DNA from: Brevibacillus brevis | GTDB taxonomy: Bacteria; Bacillota; Bacilli; Brevibacillales; Brevibacillaceae | Direction of reading: 5' to 3' | DNA: 64,000 bases | Assembly (NCBI RefSeq): GCF_001039275.2 | Contig: NZ_CP030117.1 | Span: 6,117,001-6,181,000, forward strand | Shown here: one piece after another, positions 48,053 through 56,288 of the stretch | How the letters are laid out: each line of letters begins with the position of its first letter | Numbering within the stretch: position 1 is the first letter of the stretch | The notes under the pieces: model-generated | Database searches by the model: none | The model's input: the letters and a program-made list of their open reading frames with translations, nothing else | Told to the model about the DNA's origin: nothing | Position numbers and translations under genes: made by a program

Positions 48053-48219
48053 GTTCAAAAAGTCGTCTTTTCAGCACCGAGAAAGTGGCGGGAACCTGAA
48101 GAAGGAGGAGCGGAGTGTAGGGAACCTACATGAGCACCGGACTTCGAAGGTGAACGCCAATTTCGATGTCGAATACACTTCTCAGGACTACTTCGTGATC
48201 AAAAGACGACTTTTTGAAC
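48053..48219. repeat. 167-bp palindromic element inside the leader of the iron ATPase gene
   Basis: Perfect 19-bp terminal inverted repeats (GTTCAAAAAGTCGTCTTTT at 48053-48071, complement at 48201-48219) enclose 129 bp without a credible gene. The left end recurs at 8829. It lies between the Fur-controlled promoter and the ribosome site of the ATPase gene, so it is transcribed as part of a leader of about 255 bases. The interior keeps an open frame in phase with the ATPase gene, but this is incidental. Confidence 0.78.
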
Positions 48220-48266
48220 AACCTCTTTACAGGTACATACTTTGTTTAAAAAGGAGTTGGCCCATT

Positions 48267-49130
48267 GTGGAGCGCCTATACACGCAAAAGCTGGACATCG
48301 GATACGGTGAGCTTTCCATTGTCAAAGACTTGAACATCAGTATTCCTTCTGGAAAAATCACTGCCCTGGTCGGTGCAAATGGTTCTGGTAAATCGACGAT
48401 CCTCAAAACTCTCGCCCGGATTATGAAACCAACCGGCGGACAAGTATTTTTGGACGGTAAATCGATCCATCAGCAATCGACCAAGGAAGTCGCCAAGCAA
48501 CTGGCGATTTTGCCGCAAAACCCAACCGCACCCGATGGCTTGACCGTGTCTGAGCTCGTTACCTATGGCCGCTTCCCCCATCAAAAAGGCTTCGGCTCCT
48601 TGACTAAGGAAGACAAAGAGATCGTAAACTGGGCTATCTCCATGACCGGCATGGCAGATTTCCATGATCGTCCGGTTGACCAGCTATCCGGCGGTCAGCG
48701 CCAGCGCGCCTGGATTGCGATGGCTCTGGCGCAAGGAACAGACATCCTGTTCCTTGATGAGCCTACAACCTTCCTGGATATGGCTCACCAACTGGAGGTT
48801 CTCAAGCTGCTGCAAAAGCTGAATGACGAAGAGAATCGTACGATCGTCATGGTCGTCCACGATTTGAACCACGCAACCCGTTATGCACAGCACATGGTTG
48901 CAATCTCTCGCGGTACCGTTGTCGCTGAGGGAAGCCCTGCTGAGGTCATGACACCTGAGATGCTGCGCAAGGTATTCAACATCGAAGCAGACATCTTGAT
49001 TGATCCTCGCACGGGTGTACCGCTCTGCCTCCCTTATGAGCTGTCTCATGCTTTGGATCAAAAGCAACCAAACGAAAACGCGACCCAACTTGTTTACTCG
49101 GAAGAGCGCAAGCTGGTTGGAGCCAGATAA
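48267..49130 (+). CDS. yusV: Ferric-siderophore ABC importer ATPase, YusV/FecE type
   Basis: The 287-residue ATPase has Walker A GANGSGKST, Q-loop ILPQNPTAPDGLTV, signature LSGGQRQRAWIAMAL, Walker B ILFLDEPTTFLD and VVHDLNHATRYA. These fit the FecCD-partner ATPase family. No permease or binding protein is adjacent, which matches B. subtilis YusV, a stand-alone ATPase shared by several siderophore importers. The GTG at 48267 lies ten bases after AAGGAG. A Fur box at 48014 predicts induction by iron starvation. An earlier start would run through the palindromic element and is rejected. Confidence 0.9.
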   Translation: MERLYTQKLDIGYGELSIVKDLNISIPSGKITALVGANGSGKSTILKTLARIMKPTGGQVFLDGKSIHQQSTKEVAKQLAILPQNPTAPDGLTVSELVTYGRFPHQKGFGSLTKEDKEIVNWAISMTGMADFHDRPVDQLSGGQRQRAWIAMALAQGTDILFLDEPTTFLDMAHQLEVLKLLQKLNDEENRTIVMVVHDLNHATRYAQHMVAISRGTVVAEGSPAEVMTPEMLRKVFNIEADILIDPRTGVPLCLPYELSHALDQKQPNENATQLVYSEERKLVGAR

Positions 49131-49147
49131 TTGTTAGATTCCGCTAC

Positions 49148-49191
49148 AAAAAGCCGGTTTTCACCACGTTTTACGGTGTAACCGGCTTTTT
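49148..49191 (+). terminator. Terminator of the YusV-like gene
   Basis: AAAAAGCCGGTTTTCACC pairs with GGTGTAACCGGCTTTTT around nine bases, with one mismatch. Confidence 0.9.
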
Positions 49192-49252
49192 GCTATCCCT
49201 ACTGTCTATCTCTCTTTGTTACACGAGCTTAGAAAACCTTACAGTTAGTCAC

Positions 49253-49293
49253 AACTCTGACATACATATACCCTGTATATGTATGTCAGAGTT
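49253..49293. promoter_or_regulatory. 41-bp near-perfect palindrome upstream of the DJ-1/PfpI gene
   Basis: Arms of 19 bp (AACTCTGACATACATATAC at 49253-49271 and its exact complement at 49275-49293) are separated by only CCT. It ends 41 bases before the ATG at 49335 and has no T-run, so an operator (TetR-like size or two overlapping sites) or a 5'-leader hairpin fits better than a terminator. Confidence 0.6.
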
Positions 49294-49334
49294 TGTTTGC
49301 AAGAAAAATATCCCATTCCAAAGGAGAGATCATC

Positions 49335-49991
49335 ATGAAGGTTGCAATCTTGCTTTTCGATGGCATCACTGCGTTAGATGCAATTGGTCCATACGATGTA
49401 TTCGCTGCTACGCTGAAATGTGAAGTGAAGTTTGTCGCTAAGAAAAAAGGGTTAATCAAGCTTGACTCCCATATGGGTTATTTACATGCCGATTACAGTT
49501 TTGCTGAAGTTACTTCCGCTGATATTCTTGTTGTTCCCGGTTGCAGTCCGCCCAATTATAAAACCCCTATGAATGACGAAGAAACTCTACAGTGGATTCG
49601 CGAAATACATGAAACAACGAAATGGACTACGTCTGTTTGCAATGGCTCTCTGATCTTGAGTGCCGCAGGCTTGTTACATGGTGCCGTAGCCACCACTCAT
49701 TGGGGGTCCTTCGAGCTGCTCCAATCTCTCGGAACCACTCCAGCAGAGGAAAGAGTCGTTCGTCAGGGCAAAATCGTTACAGCGGCCGGTGTTTCCTCTG
49801 GTATCGACATGGCCCTCCAATTAGTTGCATGGGAATTGGGAGAAGATATGAGTAAAGGAGTTCAGTTGATTTTGGAATACGATCCCCAGCCACCGTTCGA
49901 CTCTGGTTCACCAAAGAAAGCACCCGCTTTATTGGTAGAACAAATAAGAGGGATGTTACAGGAGTTTGCAAAACGGGAGCCCCGGGTGTAA
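49335..49991 (+). CDS. DJ-1/PfpI-family protein, isonitrile hydratase-like
   Basis: The 218-residue protein has the DJ-1 superfamily fold signs: VAILLFDGITALDAIGPYDVF with the conserved acidic residues and the nucleophile elbow TTSVCNGSLILSAAGLL with Cys102. The AGVSSGIDMALQLVAWELG segment is typical of the InhA (isonitrile hydratase) and AraC-associated branch. The exact reaction is uncertain. The ATG at 49335 follows AAGGAGAGATCATC. The 41-bp palindrome upstream suggests control by a dedicated repressor that is not in the window. Confidence 0.88.
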   Translation: MKVAILLFDGITALDAIGPYDVFAATLKCEVKFVAKKKGLIKLDSHMGYLHADYSFAEVTSADILVVPGCSPPNYKTPMNDEETLQWIREIHETTKWTTSVCNGSLILSAAGLLHGAVATTHWGSFELLQSLGTTPAEERVVRQGKIVTAAGVSSGIDMALQLVAWELGEDMSKGVQLILEYDPQPPFDSGSPKKAPALLVEQIRGMLQEFAKREPRV

Positions 49992-50016
49992 ATCAGTACG
50001 TTATAAAAAATGAAAA

Positions 50017-50062
50017 GGCGACAGCCCAGGGATATCTTAATCCCCTCGGCTGTCGCCACTTC
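50017..50062. terminator. Bidirectional terminator between the DJ-1/PfpI gene and yclQ
   Basis: GGCGACAGCCCAGGG pairs with CCCCTCGGCTGTCGCC, with one mismatch; T-rich runs follow on both strands. Confidence 0.87.
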
Positions 50063-50075
50063 TTTTTCTAGCCTC

Positions 50076-51062
50076 TTACCACTTAACTTCTTTCAGAACT
50101 TCATCTGCCATGCTGCCAGTGGAAACCAATCCACCACCGGAGAGATACCAGTAGTTCGCATCGAGATAAATGATGTTGCCATTTTTAAATGCTTTGGTGT
50201 TTTTGATCAGGTCGTTTTCGATCGTTTGTTTTGCAGAAGCAGAAGCGTCTTGGTTCTTGTTCACAACACCGCGGTCTACAACAAACAGGTAGTCCGGATC
50301 TTTTTCAACGATGTATTCGGAGGATACGCTTTGACCATGTCCTTCGACTTTAATGTCTTTATCTACAGGAGTGATACCCAACTCCTTGTGAATAATGCCA
50401 AAACGAGATCCAGGACCATACGCGCTCAGCTTACCTTCGTTCACCAATACGATCAATGCATTTTTACCGCTAGCTGTTGCTTTTTCATTCACTTGCTTGA
50501 TAGACGCATCAATTTTTGCCAGCTCTTCGTCTACTTGTGCTTCTTTCCCGAAGATGGTACCCAATGTTTTCATGTTCTCTTTGAAGGATTCCATGTAATT
50601 CTCGTTGTCTACACCCATGAAGATGGTTGGAGCGATTTTGTTCAGCTCTTCATATGCAGGCTGTTGACGACCGGAGATGAAGATCACATCTGGCTTCATT
50701 GCGTTGATTTTCTCAAAGTCTGGTTCTTTCAAACCACCAACGTTTGTGTACTTTGCATCTTTGAACTTTTCCAGGTACGGAGGAATGTTGGAAGACTGAG
50801 CAACACCTGCTACTTCGATACCCAATTTATCCAAGGAATCCAGGACACCGTAGTCAAAAGAAACAACGGTTTTTGGATTCTTTTTCAGTTTTGCTTCACC
50901 CAATTTATGCTTGATTGTAATTTCTTCGGATGTTTGTGCAGCTTCAGGTGCTTTTGTCGCATCTGTCGCTGGAGTTGAAGGTGCAGCATTATTGGAGCCG
51001 CATGCAGCTGTGAATACAGCCATCAGTACTGCCATAAACAGCATGAGTAGTTTTTTGTTCAC
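50076..51062 (-). CDS. yclQ: Petrobactin-type siderophore-binding lipoprotein YclQ
   Basis: The 328-residue protein has a lipoprotein signal with lipobox FTAAC and the class III binding-protein fold: KNPKTVVSFDYGVLDSLDKLG, FEKINAMKPDVIFISGRQ and YLDANYWYLSGGG near the end. It delivers ferric petrobactin or a similar catecholate/hydroxycarboxylate siderophore to YclNOP. The GTG at 51062 lies eight bases after GAGG; another GTG at 51071 overlaps the site. A 105-base gap separates it from yclP, which may allow separate expression or processing. Confidence 0.92.
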   Translation of the reverse strand: MNKKLLMLFMAVLMAVFTAACGSNNAAPSTPATDATKAPEAAQTSEEITIKHKLGEAKLKKNPKTVVSFDYGVLDSLDKLGIEVAGVAQSSNIPPYLEKFKDAKYTNVGGLKEPDFEKINAMKPDVIFISGRQQPAYEELNKIAPTIFMGVDNENYMESFKENMKTLGTIFGKEAQVDEELAKIDASIKQVNEKATASGKNALIVLVNEGKLSAYGPGSRFGIIHKELGITPVDKDIKVEGHGQSVSSEYIVEKDPDYLFVVDRGVVNKNQDASASAKQTIENDLIKNTKAFKNGNIIYLDANYWYLSGGGLVSTGSMADEVLKEVKW

Positions 51063-51167
51063 TTCTCTCACCTCTATATAGAATTTAAAAGTATATAAAA
51101 TTATTGATAGCTTGCTGATGAAACCCCCTTGCAGGCCATCAAAATTTTAACGATAGGAAAATAGTTC

Positions 51168-51926
51168 TTACGCGAAATAGACGCATATTTTGTTCTCGTC
51201 AATGTCTTCAATCTGGATATCCATGTCATAGACATCTTTTAGCGTAGATCGAGTAATGATCTCGTCTGTGGTCCCTTCTTTTACGACCTTGCCGTCTTTG
51301 AGAGCGACAATATAGTCCGAATAGACAGAGGCAAAGTTGATGTCATGAATAACGATGACAACCGTTTTACCCATTTCGTCTACCAGTCGTCGCAGTACCT
51401 TCATAATCTGAACGGAATGCTTCATATCCAAATTGTTAAGCGGCTCATCCAGAAGGACGTAGTCTGTATTTTGAGCGACGACCATAGCGATGTACGCACG
51501 CTGGCGTTGACCACCACTCAACTGGTCGAGATACTTGTGCTGAATGTCCGTAAGTTCCAAATAACGGATGGCATCATCCACATGCTTCCAATCCTCTTTT
51601 GTCAAATTCCCCTGTGAATACGGGAAGCGACCAAAGCTGACCAACTCGCGAATCGTCAACCGCACCGTAATGTGGTTTGATTGCTTGAGAATCGATATTT
51701 TTTTGGCCAGCTCACTGCTCTTTACCTGGCCAATCTCCTGACCCTCGATGTAAACCTCACCTTGGTCCTTTTTCAAAAGACGACTAATCATGGACAGCAG
51801 GGTGCTCTTTCCGGCCCCATTGGGTCCGATAAAGGACGTGATTTTTCCCTTGGCAATTTTCACAGAGACGTCTTCCACGACATATTTGCTACCATACTGT
51901 TTTGAGACATTCCGTACTTCTATCAC
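51168..51926 (-). CDS. yclP: Siderophore ABC importer ATPase YclP
   Basis: The 252-residue ATPase has Walker A GPNGAGKST, signature LSGGQRQRAYIAMVV, Walker B YVLLDEPLNNLD and VIHDINFAS. These are the usual form in YclP/FecE proteins. Its start overlaps the end of yclO by four bases. It energises transport through YclN and YclO. Confidence 0.94.
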   Translation of the reverse strand: MIEVRNVSKQYGSKYVVEDVSVKIAKGKITSFIGPNGAGKSTLLSMISRLLKKDQGEVYIEGQEIGQVKSSELAKKISILKQSNHITVRLTIRELVSFGRFPYSQGNLTKEDWKHVDDAIRYLELTDIQHKYLDQLSGGQRQRAYIAMVVAQNTDYVLLDEPLNNLDMKHSVQIMKVLRRLVDEMGKTVVIVIHDINFASVYSDYIVALKDGKVVKEGTTDEIITRSTLKDVYDMDIQIEDIDENKICVYFA

Positions 51927-52864
51927 GCTTTATTCTCCTTTAACAGAAGATAGATGAAGTAAACCCCACCAATAAAGTTGACAATGACACTGAGTGTTGT
52001 AGAAAACGTGAATACGTGCTTCACAATCAACAAACCGCCAACTAGAGCAATCACACTGATTAATGCCGAGCCTGCCAGCAAATATTTATGCTGATAGGTT
52101 TTCATAAACTGATGGGCGAGATTCGCAACCAACAGTCCGAGGAAGGTAATCGGTCCGACCAAAGCTGTCGCAATGGAGACGAGAATCGCAATCACGATGA
52201 GGAATCGCTTGATGACAAAATCATAGGGAATCCCCAGATTGATCGCCTGATCCCGGCCGAGCGATAATACATCCAGATACTTGATGTAACGCCAGAAGTA
52301 AATCGCAATCACGATGACCAACACATAGCTTGTGATCAACAAATCCGTTTTTACATTATTGAAGCTGGCGAACATCTTGTCTTGTACAATCAAAAACTCG
52401 TTCGGATCGATTAACACCTGCATAAACGTGGACAAGCTGCTGAACAACGTCCCCAGAATCAATCCGATTAATAACAGGAAGTAAATGTTTTGCCCTTCTC
52501 GTCTAAACAAAAATTTGTAGAGCAAGCCCGCAAAGAGCACCATGATTCCCGTCGAGATAAGAAAGTTAACATTGTTGTTCATCAAGGTGAAGTGTGCGGA
52601 ACCAAAAACAAAGATCACAAACGTCTGGATGAACATATAGAGCGAATCGAGTCCGATGATGCTAGGCGTCAAGATTCGGTTGTTCGTAATTGTCTGGAAG
52701 ACCATCGTGGAAAAGGCGATGATGCATCCGGTTAAAATAATGGCGAGAATTTCCTTCGCCCGCCGAGGAAGGATATAGTCCCAGTTGCCGCCGGCGTTAA
52801 TCGTCATGAATATGGCTATTAAAGCAATGGCCACAATCGACAGGGCACCTATCTTAGCTTTCAT
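51923..52864 (-). CDS. yclO: Siderophore ABC importer permease YclO
   Basis: The 313-residue FecCD-family permease has about nine TM helices, with LGRDQAINLGIPYDFVIK and the coupling-helix region VGPITFLGLLVANLAHQF. It overlaps both neighbours by four bases, a fully coupled operon. Confidence 0.94.
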   Translation of the reverse strand: MKAKIGALSIVAIALIAIFMTINAGGNWDYILPRRAKEILAIILTGCIIAFSTMVFQTITNNRILTPSIIGLDSLYMFIQTFVIFVFGSAHFTLMNNNVNFLISTGIMVLFAGLLYKFLFRREGQNIYFLLLIGLILGTLFSSLSTFMQVLIDPNEFLIVQDKMFASFNNVKTDLLITSYVLVIVIAIYFWRYIKYLDVLSLGRDQAINLGIPYDFVIKRFLIVIAILVSIATALVGPITFLGLLVANLAHQFMKTYQHKYLLAGSALISVIALVGGLLIVKHVFTFSTTLSVIVNFIGGVYFIYLLLKENKA

Positions 52865-53814
52865 TGTTCATATGCCTTTCTTCTCATGAGTAAGTACACG
52901 AAGATCGCGCTGCCTATGACCCCAACCATCAAGCCGATGGAAATCTCGTATGGATAGATGATAAGGCGTCCCAGGATATCACAAGCGAGTACAAAAACCG
53001 CACCAAGCAAAGCGGTATGACCCAAGCTTTTCTTCAGGTTATCCCCCAGGTACAACGTAACCAGATTGGGAATGATCAGTCCCAAAAACGGGATCGCCCC
53101 TACCGTGAGAATAACAACCGAAGTAACACTCGCGACGATGATCAGGCCGATATTGACGACCTGCTTGTAGTTCAGCCCGAGGTTAATGGCGAACTCTTCA
53201 CCCATTCCTGCAATCGTGAACTTGTTCGCATACAAGTAGGCGATAATCACCAGCGGAATGCTTATGTACAACAGCTCGTAGTTGCCTTTCATAATCGTGG
53301 AGAAATCTCCATGCAGCCAGGCAGACATATTTTGCATCAGGTCGTGCTTATAAGCGAAAAACGTCGTAATCGAACCGACGATATTTCCAAACATCAAGCC
53401 CACTAGCGGAATGAAAATGGAGTCCTTGAACTTGATTTTGTCGAGAATCTTCATAAAGATAAATGTTCCAAGCAAGGCGAAAGCAAAAGCGACGAGCAGC
53501 TTGACCCAAGGACCAGCATCGACGAATACCAAAAGGGAAATCAAAATTCCGAATCGAACGGAATCCTCTGTCCCCGCTGTCGTTGGCGAAACGAACTTGT
53601 TCCGCGTCAACTGCTGCATGATCAGGCCAACGATACTCATGCTCATCCCCGCGATAATGATACTGATGAGTCGCGGAATCCGGCTGATCAACATGACTTG
53701 TACCTTGTCATCCGTGAGATTGAACAGGTCCCTTGGAGATATATTTATCACACCAATAAAAAGTGAAACGAACGATAGCAAAATAAGTGCTACAACCAAA
53801 TATCTCTTTTTCAT
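52861..53814 (-). CDS. yclN: Siderophore ABC importer permease YclN
   Basis: The 317-residue FecCD-family permease has RIPRLISIIIAGMSMSIVG, the usual N-terminal signature, then MGEEFAINLGLNYKQV and VGAIPFLGLIIPNLV. It is the first gene of the operon. Two Fur-box-like dyads lie upstream at 53879-53921. The order yclN-O-P-Q is the same as in B. subtilis. Confidence 0.94.
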   Translation of the reverse strand: MKKRYLVVALILLSFVSLFIGVINISPRDLFNLTDDKVQVMLISRIPRLISIIIAGMSMSIVGLIMQQLTRNKFVSPTTAGTEDSVRFGILISLLVFVDAGPWVKLLVAFAFALLGTFIFMKILDKIKFKDSIFIPLVGLMFGNIVGSITTFFAYKHDLMQNMSAWLHGDFSTIMKGNYELLYISIPLVIIAYLYANKFTIAGMGEEFAINLGLNYKQVVNIGLIIVASVTSVVILTVGAIPFLGLIIPNLVTLYLGDNLKKSLGHTALLGAVFVLACDILGRLIIYPYEISIGLMVGVIGSAIFVYLLMRRKAYEQ

Positions 53815-53878
53815 CGCGTCCCTACTCTTCTTACGTTTTCATGGAGTAATGTTCCATATTGACTCGAGTATTTACGAG

Positions 53879-53893
53879 AGAGAATAATTCTCA
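53879..53893. promoter_or_regulatory. Fur-box-like dyad 1 ahead of yclN
   Basis: AGAGAATAATTCTCA contains a perfect GAGAAT-A-ATTCTC dyad and matches the 7-1-7 Fur consensus at 12 of 15 positions. Confidence 0.6.
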
Positions 53894-53906
53894 TGATCAT
53901 TAATAA

Positions 53907-53921
53907 AGAGATTCATTCTCA
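53907..53921. promoter_or_regulatory. Fur-box-like dyad 2 ahead of yclN
   Basis: AGAGATTCATTCTCA repeats dyad 1 with one arm mismatch, 28 bp away. It matches the Fur consensus at 11 of 15 positions. Confidence 0.5.
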
Positions 53922-54030
53922 ATTAGAACTACCTTTGTTATATTAGCACTTCTTTATCGGAAGGGAAAGCTTTTTTTCATTAGTCGGCTAATTTTTTCCT
54001 CAACCTGTCAAAATACCGACAAGAACAAGA

Positions 54031-54060
54031 AAACCGCCAGGGTAAAAACCCTGACGGTCC
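54031..54060. terminator. Terminator of the DUF4097 lipoprotein gene
   Basis: ACCGCCAGGGT and ACCCTGACGGT pair around AAA, with one mismatch; on the minus strand TTTTC follows. Confidence 0.82.
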
Positions 54061-54063
54061 TGA

Positions 54064-54828
54064 TTATTTGGATGTGTACGAGCCTGTTACGTTTTGAACG
54101 AATCGATCTCCGCCCCCGTCATTCTCAATCAGCACATTTCCTTCGACTGTATCAATGACAATATTGCCGCTTTGGTCCGATATCGTAATATCACCCTTAT
54201 GCTTCTTGATATACATATCACCGGATTGATCGTGAATCGCTACGTTTCCACCGGTATTTTCCATGACGATATCACCTGAATCGTCTTCGATCAGTTTGAG
54301 GGCCGACGCGTCCTTGATCTTGATGTCTCCGGACTGATCACGAATCTCTACCTCTCCGTTTGTATTCGTTAATTGAATATCACCGGAATCATCCTCAATC
54401 GTGAGCTTTCCCGTTAGATTGGTCATGTCAATATCCCCTGATCCATCGGTAAGGGCTATCGGCATCTGGGCAGGAACGATTACCGTTAGCGTCATATCCA
54501 CATAATTTAAACCGATATCTGTGTTCACTTCGGATCGTAGAGTTGCCGTATTTCCATCCTGCTCAAGTGTAATGATGATTTCTTCGGGTTTGACATTTTT
54601 CGTTTTGATATCAGCCTCTACATGAATCGCGGTTGCTTTTTCATCACCTTTGACGATCAAATCGCCTGAATCCGTTGCAATATTCAACGCCTCGATGGAC
54701 TCCGCAGGTAATTCAAGCTGTCTCTTTTCTTCTTCGATCTTAATCACGTTATCGCTGATCGTGCATCCGGCCAAGCTGATTCCTACAGCGATTAAACCTA
54801 CTCCTATCCACTGTTTCATTTGTTTCAT
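54064..54828 (-). CDS. Repetitive DUF4097-type beta-helix lipoprotein
   Basis: The 254-residue protein has a lipoprotein signal with lipobox SLAGC at about 18-22. The rest is a run of short beta-strand repeats of the DUF4097/DUF2807 kind. From about residue 125 a unit of about 19-20 residues repeats, alternating DDSGDI (or DGSGDI) with DQSGDI, separated by phrases such as VMENTGGNVAIH and YIKKHKGDITIS. This predicts a right-handed beta-helix or solenoid with a ladder of Asp and Ser at the turns. The function is unknown; exposure on the outer membrane face and metal or wall binding are possible. It is divergent from the Crp-family regulator at 55028, which may control it. Confidence 0.85.
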   Translation of the reverse strand: MKQMKQWIGVGLIAVGISLAGCTISDNVIKIEEEKRQLELPAESIEALNIATDSGDLIVKGDEKATAIHVEADIKTKNVKPEEIIITLEQDGNTATLRSEVNTDIGLNYVDMTLTVIVPAQMPIALTDGSGDIDMTNLTGKLTIEDDSGDIQLTNTNGEVEIRDQSGDIKIKDASALKLIEDDSGDIVMENTGGNVAIHDQSGDMYIKKHKGDITISDQSGNIVIDTVEGNVLIENDGGGDRFVQNVTGSYTSK

Positions 54829-55027
54829 CTGGTTCCCCTCGATACTGGTTATTTTTACAAAATAAGTTCTATATGTATCGTAGCAAAACAGCGTAGAAGA
54901 GAAATCAGGCTACAGGGTTGTTCTCTCGTCAGTCTGTAGACGGATATTCCATTGTAGAGATCGCTTCTTTTCCCTACACTACAAGTAAGAATATTTCCCC
55001 AATTGAGTTGCCTCGGAGGGTAAAACA

Positions 55028-55702
55028 ATGGACTTGAATCGAATCCAATTTGTGACGGATGCTTTTCCGTGCTTTTCCCTTGTTCCAAAAGCCGCATGGC
55101 GCCATCCTGACATAACAGTGGAACGCTTTTCTCCCCAGCTTACGATGCAGCAGGGACATCTGTTTGCCCACGCCGCCTTTGTATTGTCAGGCAAGCTCCG
55201 CATCTATATCATCAGCGAATCTGGACGTGAGGTTACGTTATACCGGGTACAACGCGGGGGAGTCTGCGTCCTCATGATGGCAAGTATTTTAGGTGAGACG
55301 GGCTATGAAGCGTCCGCACAGCTAGAAGAGGAAACCGAGCTGCTGCTTTTGCCTGTAGATGTCTTCAAAGAATGGATGGATCGCTATAAGGACTTGCGTC
55401 AGTTTATTTACCGGAACATGATCAACCGAATGGTCTCCGTCACGTCTCTGGTCGAGGATATCGCGTTTAAACCGATCAACGCGCGCATCGCCGAATTATT
55501 GCTCCGACGTACTACAGATTCTCGCAATCACCTAACCATCACCCATGAAGCGATTGCTATTGAACTCGGGACGGTCAGAGAAGTAATCAGTCGGTCACTC
55601 AAGGAGTTTGAGAAAGCCGGATGGCTTCAGTTAGGACGAGGCCGAATCGCTGCTATTCACCGTGATGCCCTCCAGGAAAGACTTTTTCTTGGTGATTGGT
55701 GA
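55028..55702 (+). CDS. Crp/Fnr-family transcriptional regulator
   Basis: The 224-residue protein has a cNMP-type beta-roll (VLSGKLRIYIISESGREVTLYRV, core LSGKLRIY) with LGETGYEASAQ after it. A long helix and a C-terminal winged helix ending LTITHEAIAIELGTVREVISRSLKEFEK follow (recognition helix VREVISRSLKEFE). The N-terminal Cys cluster of Fnr is absent, and the phosphate-binding-cassette residues of Crp are not clearly conserved. The effector is unknown. The ATG follows GGAGGG. It is divergent from the DUF4097 gene with a 199-base intergenic region. Confidence 0.9.
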   Translation: MDLNRIQFVTDAFPCFSLVPKAAWRHPDITVERFSPQLTMQQGHLFAHAAFVLSGKLRIYIISESGREVTLYRVQRGGVCVLMMASILGETGYEASAQLEEETELLLLPVDVFKEWMDRYKDLRQFIYRNMINRMVSVTSLVEDIAFKPINARIAELLLRRTTDSRNHLTITHEAIAIELGTVREVISRSLKEFEKAGWLQLGRGRIAAIHRDALQERLFLGDW

Positions 55703-55881
55703 GATTGGTGAGTAAGCTAGCCTCCCTATATCACTCAATTACGAGCTGGCATTCGTTTGTTTTTCCGTATGTTCGACTGTACTTTTTATGATCAAATGAT
55801 TGCGACATTTTTCCTATCAGTGTTATGGTAAAAGTAGACTACTTTCTAAGAATAACGAACCGTTTCGAAACAGGAGGTTTT

Positions 55882-56238
55882 ATGGCTCGTATACTGATAG
55901 CAGACGACTCCCTTGTAGTACGAGATTACATGAAAATCATTTTGGAACGGGCGGGCCATCAAGTCATTGCAGAAGCAACGAATGGATTGGACGCCTATCA
56001 AAAGTATGCGGCCCACCTCCCCGACGTGGTGACGATGGATATCAATATGCCTGGCATGAATGGCATAGATACCGTCAAAAAAATCATCGGCACCTTCCCC
56101 GACGCCAACATCATTATGGTCAGCACCAACGGATTAAAGCCGCTCGTTTTTGAAGCAATCAACGCTGGAGCGCGCCATTACATTCTAAAACCGATCGATG
56201 AAGAACGACTTTTGGCTTCCATTACGAATTCTCTTTAG
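55882..56238 (+). CDS. CheY-like single-domain response regulator
   Basis: The 118-residue protein is one receiver domain: ILIADDSLVVRDYMK, phospho-acceptor Asp in VVTMDINMPGMNG, Thr/Ser switch in IIMVSTNGL, and ILKPIDEE with the conserved Lys. There is no output domain. The ATG at 55882 follows CAGGAGG. It converges on the giant HPt/HATPase protein at 56289-62204, which makes it the obvious phosphate acceptor of that protein. Confidence 0.92.
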   Translation: MARILIADDSLVVRDYMKIILERAGHQVIAEATNGLDAYQKYAAHLPDVVTMDINMPGMNGIDTVKKIIGTFPDANIIMVSTNGLKPLVFEAINAGARHYILKPIDEERLLASITNSL

Positions 56239-56248
56239 TCGATCAAAC

Positions 56249-56280
56249 AAAAAACTGAGGCACTGTCGCCTCAGTTTTTT
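56249..56280. terminator. Bidirectional terminator between the CheY-like and giant kinase genes
   Basis: AAAAAACTGAGGC (56249-56261) pairs perfectly with GCCTCAGTTTTTT (56268-56280). Confidence 0.93.
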
Positions 56281-56288
56281 CTATGGGT

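Noticed and set aside
48051..48266. N-terminal extension of the siderophore ATPase through the palindromic element
   Set aside because: The GTG at 48267 has an AAGGAG site and gives the normal family length; the extension only translates the repeat element.
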